A stretch of DNA of 64,000 bases from Methanosaeta sp. PtaB.Bin018 (GTDB lineage Archaea > Halobacteriota > Methanosarcinia > Methanotrichales > Methanotrichaceae). Below are positions 19,101 through 27,567 of the stretch, piece after piece (the first letter of the stretch is position 1; each line of letters opens with the position of its first letter). Location: contig MVQH01000101.1 of the NCBI GenBank assembly GCA_002067755.1, forward strand, positions 78,277 through 142,276, given 5' to 3'. Under the pieces are notes generated by a model. It made no database searches, was not told the DNA's origin, and worked only from the letters and a program-made list of their open reading frames with translations. A program made the translations under genes and the position numbers.

Positions 19101-20511
19101 TCACAAAGAGCAATGGCCAGTTGAGATAGGATGCAATTGGGGCTGCCTGCAAAGCTGAGCTGTAGTTCTCGCCAACTATCACTGTTCCAGGCGAGCTCTT
19201 CCAGTAGTGGCTGAGCTTCTCCGCCATATCATAACTGTTGTTGGCTTCCAGCTTTGTGTCGCTCTTCCAGGATACATTGCCAATTGCAAGCGACCTTCCG
19301 CCCAGTTGCTGAATCAGCCAGCTAGCCGCAGATGACGGCGGCTCCAGCTCCGACCACAGGGGCGTATAAACTACATCGTATTCAAAGGCCACTCCTTTGA
19401 TTTTAGCCCTGGTGAGGTCCTCGATGTACCTTACGGCACCATCCACATTTTGAGTGGAGAGGACGTAGCCCACATAATCATCGCTCAGCCTGACATAGGT
19501 CGGCTTATTGCTCATGCCTGCTGCAAGTTGTGCATCCTGGGCAGAGAGAGGTGCGATAATGGCGAAGTCGACCTTCTTGGCCATTTCTGCGTAATTGTAT
19601 CCCTGATTGCGATCAAAGGGATTGTCTACAGCAACGCCCAGCTTCACAGGACCCAAATCGGATGTTATGTTTTTGGATTCGTCCACGATCTGCAAGATCT
19701 GTTCCTGCTTCCACCTGTTCCACCTGTCAAGGTTGTAGCTGTTGGCTTTGACCTTGGTGATGTCAATGCCTGTGTCCTTGTAGAACTTCTCTTTGCAGAC
19801 GTCGCAAAAGCAGTAATTCTCATCCTGGAATCCGAATTTGTAAAGCACCACTCCATCGACTTTGTAGTCGTCAATCAAAGCCTCGATCTTGTTGTAGAGA
19901 TGATCCCGCACCTCTGGATTGGCAGGACAAAAGTAACTCGCATTGCCTCCAGTCTCGGGATTGGCAACCTGCAACCAGCTCGGATCTATTCGTGACTCAT
20001 CTGGAGCTGCGCCTTTAAGGCCGGCCTCTGCAAGGAGAGCAGCCTTTGCCTCTGGCACAGCCTCAATCTCATTCGTCTGGGGCTCTGAGATCAAAGGAAG
20101 CTCCAGAGATGCCGTAACATATGCACTCATCCCGTTCTTATGAGCTGCCTCCACCAGTGCCTTGACCTGATCTCCTTCACCGTGAATCGTGATGGCTGTG
20201 ACGTTGGCTGCTTTGAAGGTGCCCAGTATGGCTGAGGCTCCATATTTATCCAGATCGCTCTCTTCGACCCAGCCATTTCTATCGCCGGCGTTTACGTTCT
20301 TTGGCAGGATCAACAGCGTTTTCGTGATGGTCTTGTTGTCATCAGACCAAATGGCAAGTGGCGTGGCTGCAACTGATGCATGCCAGTCGTAAGCGCCTAC
20401 CAGGATCAGATCCTCTACATCACCTTTCACACCTCGTTCCAGATCAGCGGCTGCAAGAAGCATTGCACTGGACAAAACCGCCATGATCAATACTGCTCTG
20501 AGCAGTTTCAA
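16165..20511 (-). CDS. Giant secreted protein with C25 (gingipain-like) caspase-fold peptidase domain
   Basis: 1448 residues with an N-terminal signal peptide. Domains by appearance: residues about 60-370, a glycoside-hydrolase-like TIM-barrel region with 'VDGVVLYKFGF' and a four-Cys pair 'CFCDVCKEKF'; about 430-510, a cell-wall-binding-2-type module ('VIVGENYSSALQAAPIASYL', 'EVVIVGPVSE'); about 540-850, beta-rich NEW3/CARDB-like repeats; about 850-1150, a C25-type peptidase with the His in 'HFDHHG' (His989/990) and Cys1028 in 'SSACVTVN'; C-terminus, two modules beginning 'AGWNAISVYL' and 'SGWNMIGLPV'. It has many N-glycosylation sequons. It overlaps the upstream gene by 4 nt. Probable cell-surface or sheath processing protease; substrate unknown. 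Confidence 0.75.
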   Translation of the reverse strand: MKLLRAVLIMAVLSSAMLLAAADLERGVKGDVEDLILVGAYDWHASVAATPLAIWSDDNKTITKTLLILPKNVNAGDRNGWVEESDLDKYGASAILGTFKAANVTAITIHGEGDQVKALVEAAHKNGMSAYVTASLELPLISEPQTNEIEAVPEAKAALLAEAGLKGAAPDESRIDPSWLQVANPETGGNASYFCPANPEVRDHLYNKIEALIDDYKVDGVVLYKFGFQDENYCFCDVCKEKFYKDTGIDITKVKANSYNLDRWNRWKQEQILQIVDESKNITSDLGPVKLGVAVDNPFDRNQGYNYAEMAKKVDFAIIAPLSAQDAQLAAGMSNKPTYVRLSDDYVGYVLSTQNVDGAVRYIEDLTRAKIKGVAFEYDVVYTPLWSELEPPSSAASWLIQQLGGRSLAIGNVSWKSDTKLEANNSYDMAEKLSHYWKSSPGTVIVGENYSSALQAAPIASYLNWPLLFVNDELPEETAAALRRLSAKEVVIVGPVSEKVRQNLTEMNITILNGNSELLIKEMKDRGQSPDMVVMTNSHDLSLLPPSPDPVVERAYVEDLQVRTEASPGQIPAEELGEIVRLNVTLTNTGSKDLTSVRLMDIFPMGRLIKWPRASKGEVNVTDPYTGLPTDANSAFLNGSLLRWNLVRLKPEESATLNLEVEFLYPMDSGWKQRLDTGATAAYEGFSYNHTLENTDDWPVVNLTYPTWIYSGRANISWNLDKDASYTALNLYSPDGREGGVKITDIAPDKLYNLRVQLLTPGVWKFNIEAGDGYTHRTENYSIDVRSNTDPVNITAFSHTKVPRLSMVASQAASARRALLLDVAKDPQQIDPLNEEASLNQKVDDLELSPKYLMVVGDPGSMPFISTGLVQKLTSVMEYEIYRDYQLPEEFDNYSNVAVGRIVGLSVYDASQLLARTLAYDRLSGSWKNNGLVISSPPLSYPQAPIAASIRDYLQEAGLAVKDLRYEEATYQQAVSQMNNGQNIVHFDHHGNEESWSLSEWSSMDPTLTGAHVKELVLSPQTTTSSACVTVNLKGYYLNVSGTRMYIPKNIEDSIALAFVRAGAVNYIGESALSWIFVSDDFFKQFYQSLVFENATVGQAQLDADNLFKLKFRGAENLKDISKYDEELPNWEETVQQMLNQTAYMNVIIGDPSFRPNLPKSPALPYTTKVTAANGTAKNKTTLMASVTPKNESATDWIYWIETDSSSGELNLNAPPAIIGEVSLPKDADKVVVKEMGLAVWHDEMIVGDQKKVMWPIVRPRLGETRSFQIEYSLVPGEVQVIYVTAGWNAISVYLNPMDPSASKYLKNKPYRGIFSSAASGWAFSTKDAGMVNVTKFKPGEGYLIDSAGNFTMMISGKPVDLPYRLDLHSGWNMIGLPVNRTVDMNNITVNAEHKRYTYPEAVQKGLVSAFIWKYEDEGWTHLGENETLEPGKAYLIEATRDAKLEFR

Positions 20512-22088
20512 GCTCTCACCTCCTCCATCAAGACGCCAGCATCTTGCAGCGCTCTGGCATTCGCCTCTAAAATGTCTCCCACTATCAAAGCCTTGGAGAG
20601 AGTAACATTGCGTTTGGTCATGACTTTGATTGCGGATCTAGCAGCTTCTGTCACATTACCCTCGCATATTATCAAAGGCAGGCTACCGTTCTTGGCCACC
20701 TGGTAAGCCCTGAATATATCCACTGGTTTGGGACTCGATAATACGACCTCGGAGATTCCATCCTGCCACATCTCAGCTGTGAGTTGCCAGCATTCTTCAA
20801 ACAGGCCATCTCCCTGAATGCGCTTGATCTCGACGCCATCAAGGACTTTTTCGGCATCCATAGAGACTATGGTGTGGTTGCCAAAGATCACAACTCTGGC
20901 AAAGTCCTGCAGCCATTCACGATCCTTATCGCTGAGCTTGCCTGGCGGAACTGTGATGATGGCCACCGATCTATTAGCTGGCGCGCACAAGGACGCCACT
21001 GTGCTGTACTGGAGATCTTCCCCCGTCAGGACCGCCACACCCTCGGGCTGCACCACTTTGACGGAGGTCATCTCCTGGGGCATGGGAATGCCATTGGAAT
21101 CGATGAGCCTGAAAATAATCGGATAATCCCCAGTTTGAGATGCCAGCATAGTGAAGTTGGCAACGCCAGGCTTTTCCGGATTGACCTCCACTACCTGGGC
21201 CTGAGGAATGACCATTAGCTCCGACGGCGTTGCAATTCCGACCAGCACCTTCTCCTTGACATCGAGTATGACGCTAAATGAGCCTTTGTAGGTCTTATTG
21301 GCTACGATCCTATCTGGAACCTCGATATCGACGCGGTAGCCCCTGACGGCCATGCCAAACTCAACGCTGGCATTGACTGTGTCGTTTCGGGAGCGGTTGC
21401 CCAAAGATGTCGCAGTTATCTGCAGCTCACCCCTCTTTCCCGGTTCAGTTGTTTGTATCTGTAACTTCATAAAATGGGTTGTGCCGGAGTCCAAAGATAC
21501 ATCGTATGGCAAGGAGACCTCCTCTTCACCGTCGAGCAGTGTCACGCTCCAGCCATCAGGCAACGGGGAGGAGTCGACATGTGCTACATCTCTGAACAAC
21601 CCTAGGTTTTTTACAGCCAGCTCGAACTGTGCGATGTCTTCCGCTTTGGCGGCGAGCGACGCGGACTTGGCATCGTCGATGGTCATGCTGAGGCCGTAGC
21701 TCTCCTGACCCACGATGTTCAGATTGAACTCAATTCTCACTGGCATGGTGGGAGGCGTGTTGTCCAGCAGATACATGAATCCAGTATAGGACCCTGGCTT
21801 TGTCTCCTGTGGGACTGCGAAGTAGACCTTTATCTCAGCATCATCCTGAGGCTTTAGCGGTTTTTGTTCAGGCATGCTCAAGATTATAAAGTCCTTAGCA
21901 CTTCCGCTCACTTGAGTGCCTGTGATTTTGAAAATGGGCGCATCGCCCACATTGGTCAACTTTAGCGTCCTCTCCTCCACCTCCCCTGGGTGGAGCACAA
22001 CATCGAACTTCTCCTTATCTGGCGCCAGCTGGGCAGCGCCCAAGCTGATCAGCAGAATCAGAATGACTATCGGATATATTTGCCTCAT
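20508..22088 (-). CDS. Secreted NEW3/CARDB-type protein with CWB2-like C-terminus
   Basis: 526 residues with a signal peptide ('MRQIYPIVILILLISLGAA'). Residues about 25-340 form three or four beta-sandwich repeats of the NEW3/CARDB sort ('LKLTNVGDAPIFKI', 'ELAVKNLGLFRDVAHV'), usually binding or spacer modules. The C-terminal part, about 350-526, alternates 'AIITVPPG', 'VVIFGNH', 'EVVLSSPKPVDIFRAYQVA', 'ALIVGDI', reminiscent of the cell-wall-binding-2 module in the neighbouring giant protein. The 4-nt overlap with that gene means co-translation, so the two products likely act together at the cell surface. Exact function unknown. Confidence 0.7.
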   Translation of the reverse strand: MRQIYPIVILILLISLGAAQLAPDKEKFDVVLHPGEVEERTLKLTNVGDAPIFKITGTQVSGSAKDFIILSMPEQKPLKPQDDAEIKVYFAVPQETKPGSYTGFMYLLDNTPPTMPVRIEFNLNIVGQESYGLSMTIDDAKSASLAAKAEDIAQFELAVKNLGLFRDVAHVDSSPLPDGWSVTLLDGEEEVSLPYDVSLDSGTTHFMKLQIQTTEPGKRGELQITATSLGNRSRNDTVNASVEFGMAVRGYRVDIEVPDRIVANKTYKGSFSVILDVKEKVLVGIATPSELMVIPQAQVVEVNPEKPGVANFTMLASQTGDYPIIFRLIDSNGIPMPQEMTSVKVVQPEGVAVLTGEDLQYSTVASLCAPANRSVAIITVPPGKLSDKDREWLQDFARVVIFGNHTIVSMDAEKVLDGVEIKRIQGDGLFEECWQLTAEMWQDGISEVVLSSPKPVDIFRAYQVAKNGSLPLIICEGNVTEAARSAIKVMTKRNVTLSKALIVGDILEANARALQDAGVLMEEVRA

Positions 22089-22151
22089 CTAACACCACAC
22101 GATGGCATGTGCCGGATTTTTTCACAGTTATTATAAACCACGTCCCCAAGT

Positions 22152-22164
22152 GATAAATAAATTT
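22152..22164 (+). promoter_or_regulatory. TATA box upstream of the DUF2240 gene
   Basis: GATAAATAAATTT lies about 35-47 nt before the ATG at 22199, which would place the transcription start about 10-15 nt upstream of the gene. A second TATA-like GTTTATAT at 22187-22194 is too near the ATG for this start. Confidence 0.4.
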
Positions 22165-22198
22165 GGTTGCTCTTGGGGCAGGCTAGTTTATATCTGTT

Positions 22199-22705
22199 AT
22201 GTCTCAAAACAGAATATCGGGTGTATCCTTGGATCGAGAAAAAGCCTTTCTAGTGGCCACGCCCTTCAAGAAGCGCGGCAAGAAGAGCCTTAAGATCAGC
22301 GACTTCATCTTTGCATTGTACCTGGACATGAAATGGGGCCCGCCCGAGAAGGTGCGCGCTTTGCTAAGAGATGCGGAATCAGAAGGTCTGGTGAAGATGG
22401 ACGGCGATATGGTCTTTGCCACCTTCGATGCCGAGGCTGTGGATGTGCCAGTAGGGTTCAAACCAACCACGGATGAGGGCATTTTGGATCGCGGAATTCG
22501 GCTCATCACCTCCCAGACGGGTATGAGCAGAAAGGAAGTGATCGCCCTTGCCAATGAGAGACAAGATTCACTACAGAAATTGGTAGAGCTGGATGCCGTG
22601 GTCCTTCTTGTGGCGAGGGAGCTGGGCCTGGATGTGAGCAGCCTGGCAGAAGAGGCCTATCGAAACCTTCTGGCCAGAGTACAGCAAGATCAGAAAGCAC
22701 CATGA
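22199..22705 (+). CDS. DUF2240 family protein
   Basis: Archaeal protein of 168 residues matching my recollection of the DUF2240 family: 'ISDFIFALYLDMKWGPPEKVRALLRDAESEGLV' reads as a winged-helix-like N-terminal domain, followed by a linker ('FDAEAVDVPVGFKPT') and a helical region ('LDRGIRLITSQTGMSRKEVIALAN') ending in an acidic helix. No catalytic residues are evident. It is co-translated with the next gene (4-nt overlap). Function unknown; a nucleic-acid or regulatory role is plausible. Confidence 0.75.
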   Translation: MSQNRISGVSLDREKAFLVATPFKKRGKKSLKISDFIFALYLDMKWGPPEKVRALLRDAESEGLVKMDGDMVFATFDAEAVDVPVGFKPTTDEGILDRGIRLITSQTGMSRKEVIALANERQDSLQKLVELDAVVLLVARELGLDVSSLAEEAYRNLLARVQQDQKAP

Positions 22706-23028
22706 GCAGGCCTCCCATGTCTGACGTCACCCTTTATGATCTCCTGGGCATGTCCAAAGAACGCGCAGAAGAGATTGCCAGGAGGGTAAGAGCCTCCTTT
22801 TCAAAGTCCAAGAGTCCAGATGAGTGGCTAAAAAAGCTGATAGAAGAGTCGGAGGTCACGCCAGATAATGCTGAAGCCTTTGCATGCGGCTGGTTTGCCG
22901 GGCGATATGCAGGCGTCTCCGAGGTATTTCGTATAGTTCAAAAAGAGATGGATAAGATGGAGAAAGACAGAGGAGAGAGGAATAGAGAGGAGAGATATAA
23001 CCCTTCCGGCACAGATGGTTATGCATGA
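22702..23028 (+). CDS. Small hypothetical protein coupled to DUF2240
   Basis: 108 residues, no family recognised. The first part is helical ('LYDLLGMSKERAEEIARRVR'), followed by 'NAEAFACGWFAGRYAGVSE' with small residues suggesting close helix packing, then a highly charged C-terminal helix rich in Glu, Arg and Lys. No membrane segment. The start overlaps the stop of the DUF2240 gene by 4 nt, so the two products are probably made together. Confidence 0.65.
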   Translation: MSRPPMSDVTLYDLLGMSKERAEEIARRVRASFSKSKSPDEWLKKLIEESEVTPDNAEAFACGWFAGRYAGVSEVFRIVQKEMDKMEKDRGERNREERYNPSGTDGYA

Positions 23029-23107
23029 GCCTGATGCGCGAATGCTGAAATAGGCGACCTGCAATTAATCGTAAGATTAATCTTCATGCGGCGAAACAGA
23101 GCGACTA

Positions 23108-24445
23108 ATGGCCCCCAGAGTTCTGTTCGCAACCATTTACAAAAAGGCCTCCGAGCCCTATGACTACATTGGAGCCAATACCAGATCATGGTTCAGATTC
23201 TACTGGCCACGCATTCAGTCCTTTGGCCTGCGCTTTCTCAAGCAGAATATCCCCGAGCTGGAGATCTTGGAGTTTCCTACCTGGGAAGAGTACTGCAAGA
23301 AGCTAGAAGAGGGCTGGGATGTGGTGGGTCTGTCGTTCTATCTCAACGAGACCCATGAGGCCCTGGAGATGGTCAAGGAGGCGCGCAAGGCACCCGTTGG
23401 CGAGATCTGGGCCGGAAACTATGGCGCCTTGACTCCAGAGATCCAGGAGAAGTTCGACAAGGTCTTCGTGGGTTATGCTGAGCAGCAGGTCGCGTCGTAT
23501 TTCGGCCGACAAATCAAGGAGATCATACATCCGCCTCTCATCGAGTATCTAAACTCGCCTTTTGGCATAAAGCTGAACGTTTACGGCATCATGTTCACCA
23601 CGCGCGGCTGCCCAGTTGGCTGCAAATTCTGCCAGACCCCAGTGTTCTGCAATAAGCCCAACACAATTCCCCTCAAGAGCATCGAGCGACTGCTTGCCTA
23701 CTACAAAGAGCATGGCATCAACGTTGTCCTGATAGAGGATGAGAACTTCGGTTGCAACCGCCGTCATGCGGATGCCGTTGTGGAGCTGCTGGACGAGTAT
23801 GGCATGGTCTGGGGCTGCATGGCCAGAGCCGATTATCTGCGAAGAATGATCGACGAATGGGCGGAGAAGAGAAAGAGAAACGGAAAGCGTGTATCGGGCT
23901 TCGGAGGGGCAGCGATAGGCATCGAGAACCTGCACCAGGAACGATTGGACGACATAAAGAAGAAAGAGGGCACTGAGGACATCCTTGAGACGGTGCGCCT
24001 GCTGCAAAAGCACGGCCTTGGAACAGTAGGCTATTACATGATCGGCTTTGAAGACGATACCAGGGAATCGCTTAAAATCGACATCCCCAAACTGGCTGCA
24101 TTGAAGCTTGACATCACTCAGATCTGCGTATTAACACCACTGCCACAGACGCCTCTCTGGAATGAGATCGAGGAGAAGTACGGCATCTGGGACAGGGACT
24201 GGCATCATTATGACGGCAAGAACCTTGTTTGGAATCATCCAAGCATAAAACCGGATGAGATTCCGGGCATTCTGGATTGGTCGTTTAAGAAGGTTTATCC
24301 CTGGACCATGCCCCTGCGCACATCTGCACGGGTGTGGAGAGGAGCCTTTCGCTATGCAGGTTGGGCTGGAGTGAAGGAAGTGGCATCATACATAAGCAAG
24401 GCCAACAGGTTCGACTTCAGCCAGAGAAGGCTGCTGGAAGCTTAA
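23108..24445 (+). CDS. B12-binding-type radical SAM protein
   Basis: 445 residues. An N-terminal Rossmann-like region (about 1-150, 'WDVVGLSFYLNETHEALEMV', 'EIWAGNYG') is of the cobalamin-binding type, though no DxHxxG motif is visible. The radical SAM [4Fe-4S] cluster motif is 'GCPVGCKFC' (Cys168, Cys172, Cys175), with an extra Cys at 181, followed by 'VVLIEDENFG', 'IGIENLHQERLDDIKKKEG' and 'GYYMIGFEDDT'. The reaction is not known; methylation, lipid or cofactor modification are all possible in this superfamily. It abuts the next radical SAM gene with no gap. Confidence 0.82.
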   Translation: MAPRVLFATIYKKASEPYDYIGANTRSWFRFYWPRIQSFGLRFLKQNIPELEILEFPTWEEYCKKLEEGWDVVGLSFYLNETHEALEMVKEARKAPVGEIWAGNYGALTPEIQEKFDKVFVGYAEQQVASYFGRQIKEIIHPPLIEYLNSPFGIKLNVYGIMFTTRGCPVGCKFCQTPVFCNKPNTIPLKSIERLLAYYKEHGINVVLIEDENFGCNRRHADAVVELLDEYGMVWGCMARADYLRRMIDEWAEKRKRNGKRVSGFGGAAIGIENLHQERLDDIKKKEGTEDILETVRLLQKHGLGTVGYYMIGFEDDTRESLKIDIPKLAALKLDITQICVLTPLPQTPLWNEIEEKYGIWDRDWHHYDGKNLVWNHPSIKPDEIPGILDWSFKKVYPWTMPLRTSARVWRGAFRYAGWAGVKEVASYISKANRFDFSQRRLLEA

Positions 24446-25900
24446 ATGAAGATCCTACTCTTGTCATCTCCAGTGGTCCAACAGGACTTCGACCGCATAG
24501 CCCGTCTGCCTAACCTCGGGCTGGCATCACTGGCAGCACACGTGAAAGACCTTTGCACAATTCACGTCGCCGACATCCACGGCATGAAGAACTACCGCGA
24601 ATACGTGCGCAAGGCCGTCAACAGCTATGACCTTGTGGGCTTCACTGCCATGAGCTTCCAGTATCAGGAAGCGCTGAGGCTGGCCAGCATCGCAAAGGAG
24701 TCCGGTGCAAAGACGGTCTTTGGCGGATACCATCCAACACTTGCATGTGAGGAGATCGGCCAAAGCGAGGACGCAAGGCTCATCGACTACATCGTGCGAG
24801 GAGAGGGCGAGGCCTCCTTCAGGGAGCTGGTACAGTCCCTGCTTGCCGGAGTAGAGCCAAAGGGCGTCTTGGGCGTCTCATACCATGTGGGCGAGACGAT
24901 GGTGCACAATAGGCCGCGACCGCTTCTCAGGGTCGAGGAGATCGAGATGCCCGACAGGGACGCGCGACTCATCACCAAGGGCTTCTACAGCTTTGATGTT
25001 CCCATCGACTCCGTTGAGACCAGCCGGGGCTGCACTCAAGGGTGCAAGTTTTGCAGCATCAACCTGATGTACGGCCGCAACTTCCGCAAGTTTCCCATCC
25101 AGCGCGTTATCGCCGATATCCAGGACGCTGAGGAGCACGGCGCAGGTTCCATCTTCTTCCCAGACGACAACATCACCCTGGACGTGAGGCGGCTAGAGCA
25201 GCTCTGCCAGGCCATCATAGATGCTGGTCTGACGCATTTGCGCTACAAGACCCAGGCTTCGGCCTCTGGCATAGCATCCAGTAAGCGGCTGGTTGACAAG
25301 ATGAGTGAGGCCGGATTCGATGGAGTCTTCCTGGGAGTCGAGAGCGTGAACAAGCGCAATCTTCAGTTCCTCGGCAAGGGCCGCATGTCCGATGATGCTG
25401 AGAGAGCTGTACGATATTTGCATGATAATGATATCATCGTCTCCACTGGTCTCATCGGTGGAAATCCGGATGATGATGCAGAAGACATATGGGAGAATTT
25501 CCATCTAGCTCGGCGGCTGAAAGTTGATTTTCCGATTTTTTATATCAACACACCATACCCCAAGACTCAGATGCGCGCCGAGCTTGAGGAGATGGGGCTG
25601 ATCACGAGGAATGATTTCACCAAGTACGATGGCCTGCATGCCAACTTGAGGACGAAGCATCTCAGCGACGAGGAGGTTCAGTACATCACCTGGGAGATGA
25701 ATGCAAGATATTATGATTTCGAGTGGCTGCGCTACAACAAAGTAAAGAGGATTTACCCTAGGTGGTTTGCAAATGAGCTGAAGCGGCTGGCGCCATTCTA
25801 TGCAAAACGCAAGCTTGATCTGGCCCTGGGAAGGCGCACCCGGCAGGACTTCTTCCTGGAGGACCTGAAAAGCGGCGAGCTGTGCAAGGGCGTAACATAA
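24446..25900 (+). CDS. B12-binding-domain radical SAM protein
   Basis: 484 residues with a fuller cobalamin-binding domain than its neighbour: 'NLGLASLAAHV', 'VADIHGMKNY', 'DLVGFTAMS', 'TVFGGYHPTLA', 'IDYIVRGEGE'. The cluster motif is 'GCTQGCKFC' (Cys196, Cys200, Cys203), then 'IFFPDDNITLDVRRLEQLC', 'GVFLGVESVNKRNL' and 'STGLIGGNPDD'. It starts at the nucleotide after the upstream stop codon. The two proteins share layout and may act in sequence or as a complex on one substrate. It converges with the tubulin-like operon 5 nt downstream. Confidence 0.87.
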   Translation: MKILLLSSPVVQQDFDRIARLPNLGLASLAAHVKDLCTIHVADIHGMKNYREYVRKAVNSYDLVGFTAMSFQYQEALRLASIAKESGAKTVFGGYHPTLACEEIGQSEDARLIDYIVRGEGEASFRELVQSLLAGVEPKGVLGVSYHVGETMVHNRPRPLLRVEEIEMPDRDARLITKGFYSFDVPIDSVETSRGCTQGCKFCSINLMYGRNFRKFPIQRVIADIQDAEEHGAGSIFFPDDNITLDVRRLEQLCQAIIDAGLTHLRYKTQASASGIASSKRLVDKMSEAGFDGVFLGVESVNKRNLQFLGKGRMSDDAERAVRYLHDNDIIVSTGLIGGNPDDDAEDIWENFHLARRLKVDFPIFYINTPYPKTQMRAELEEMGLITRNDFTKYDGLHANLRTKHLSDEEVQYITWEMNARYYDFEWLRYNKVKRIYPRWFANELKRLAPFYAKRKLDLALGRRTRQDFFLEDLKSGELCKGVT

Positions 25901-25905
25901 GTGGA

Positions 25906-27567
25906 TTAAGATTGAAGGATCTCTCTTATTCTCCTCCTGCAGTCCTGGTCATTGAAAATCGCCCTTAGCTCCTCCTTCACCATCTTCCTCAGGCTGGCTC
26001 TATCTGAAGCAGCCATCTGCTGCTCTTCCTGACAATTTCCAAGAGCATTCATTCCATTCCCAAAGATCCTAAGAGGCCTCGTGAACACTGGCGCCTCGCC
26101 CTCCCTGAGCCGTTCCAGGCAGTCGTACAGCTCATCTAGCAGTCCATCTTTTCCATAGAAGTACTTCCTGAGCATCTCCTTCGTTATCTCCTTGTAGCTC
26201 TGGAAGCCCAAGATGTTCATCTCGTTATTCTCGATATAGTTTATCGACTCTGTGATTATATCGTGAAGCCTCCACTCCAAAGTGCCTGGACGCTTATGCT
26301 CTCCGATAGTGCCTCCATAGGGGTTGCGAAGCAGGATGAGCATATCCTCCGCCTTTCCACCACCCAATTTGCGGTAGACCATTATCTTGTTCTCCGACAG
26401 GCCCGTCCTCTCCTGTACGGCCTCCTTTATATCCTTGGTGCGGAAAAAACCGCGGGTGAAAACCAGGACTCGATCGGCCTTTGTAGGATCGCATGGGAAC
26501 AACCGTCCGTCTTTGCCCGCAGGCAAAAGGCTCCCCTTGCCAAGGGCTCCCTCCACCAGCTCCAGCTCATCTCCCTCATGTGCTGCTTGAATGCAGTAGC
26601 ACGGCACAAGAATGGGCGGAAGCAGACCTTCACTGCCAGCTCCCTCACGCCTCCTGGAGATCCCATTCGATCCATTGTTCTCCCCATTCACTTCCCAGAT
26701 GACCCTCCTGATGCCTTGTGAGTCGTCCTGGAGCAGGTCCCCTGGATAATTCCTGAGATCGAGGAGCGGCTTGAGAGAGTTGTAGATGCAGACATCCATG
26801 CCGGTGTAATTGCCCCCAAACCTCTGCACCAGGGTCTGATTGTCTACCAGGATCAGAGCATCTATTCCTTCGCCCGAGGCCTTTGTGAGCAGGTCATACA
26901 TTGCAATGACAGCGCCCAGATCTCTCTGGCCTTCTGTGGCCTTTCTCTTATCTGTTCCCTTCTCAGTCAGAATTCCCAGTACGAAGATTGGAAATATGGG
27001 CTCCTCAGATCGGACATAGCTCGTGATCGGGTTTATAAACCCAGTGCCAGTTCCACCACCTAAAGAGGCTATGAAGAGAATGCTATCGCACAGCTTGGAT
27101 CTTGCGGAGCTTGTGGAAATAATCGTATGAGGCCTTATGCCTACCTGCCACATATACCCGGAAAGGGGATTATCGTTGCTCTTGAACTCCTCCAGGCAGA
27201 CCTCCTTCAGCTTGGGGTCGAATTCGAATACCTCGAAGATCCCTTTCAGATACTCTGCCCTGCGGTCGAAGCCTGGCGCTTTGAGGTCGAGCCCGTAGGT
27301 ATCACTCAAATATCTGCGGGTGTCAGAGCCTTCGCTCACATTTCCATGACAGATCAAAAAGGGGGGGTACTGTCCCTGTACCAGACTTCCGTAGTAGCTC
27401 TGGCGTTGTGTGTCTTGGGTGGCAGATTCCAGCCACAGTCCTTTGACTCCCCCGTAGGCCAGATGCCTTCCAAATTGAAGGCCCATTAGATTGATATCCT
27501 GGCTCTGTAAAAACTGCCTCAGTATATTTCCACCTGCACCACCGATTCCAACGATACAAGGTCTCAT
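25906..27567 (-). CDS. Divergent tubulin/FtsZ-superfamily GTPase
   Basis: 553 residues from ATG 27567; the ORF is open to 27891 but that extension lies over the upstream gene. The N-terminus has 'IVGIGGAGGNIL' (residues 5-16), the first nucleotide loop of FtsZ/CetZ proteins. The tubulin signature GGGTGTG is at 170-176 ('FIASLGGGTGTGF'), followed by 'VLGILTEKGTDKRKATEGQRD' and 'LILVDNQTL' with the purine-contacting Asn. The spacing between the first loop and the signature (about 155 residues) is longer than in FtsZ, and the C-terminal half is not recognisably FtsZ. Likely a GTP-dependent polymer at the membrane. It is the last gene of a four-gene operon and overlaps the membrane gene by 4 nt. 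Confidence 0.85.
   Translation of the reverse strand: MRPCIVGIGGAGGNILRQFLQSQDINLMGLQFGRHLAYGGVKGLWLESATQDTQRQSYYGSLVQGQYPPFLICHGNVSEGSDTRRYLSDTYGLDLKAPGFDRRAEYLKGIFEVFEFDPKLKEVCLEEFKSNDNPLSGYMWQVGIRPHTIISTSSARSKLCDSILFIASLGGGTGTGFINPITSYVRSEEPIFPIFVLGILTEKGTDKRKATEGQRDLGAVIAMYDLLTKASGEGIDALILVDNQTLVQRFGGNYTGMDVCIYNSLKPLLDLRNYPGDLLQDDSQGIRRVIWEVNGENNGSNGISRRREGAGSEGLLPPILVPCYCIQAAHEGDELELVEGALGKGSLLPAGKDGRLFPCDPTKADRVLVFTRGFFRTKDIKEAVQERTGLSENKIMVYRKLGGGKAEDMLILLRNPYGGTIGEHKRPGTLEWRLHDIITESINYIENNEMNILGFQSYKEITKEMLRKYFYGKDGLLDELYDCLERLREGEAPVFTRPLRIFGNGMNALGNCQEEQQMAASDRASLRKMVKEELRAIFNDQDCRRRIREILQS

Noticed and set aside
22450..22475. T-loop-like GGTTCAAA that could mark a tRNA
   Set aside because: It lies in the DUF2240 coding region and no acceptor or anticodon stem pairs around it.
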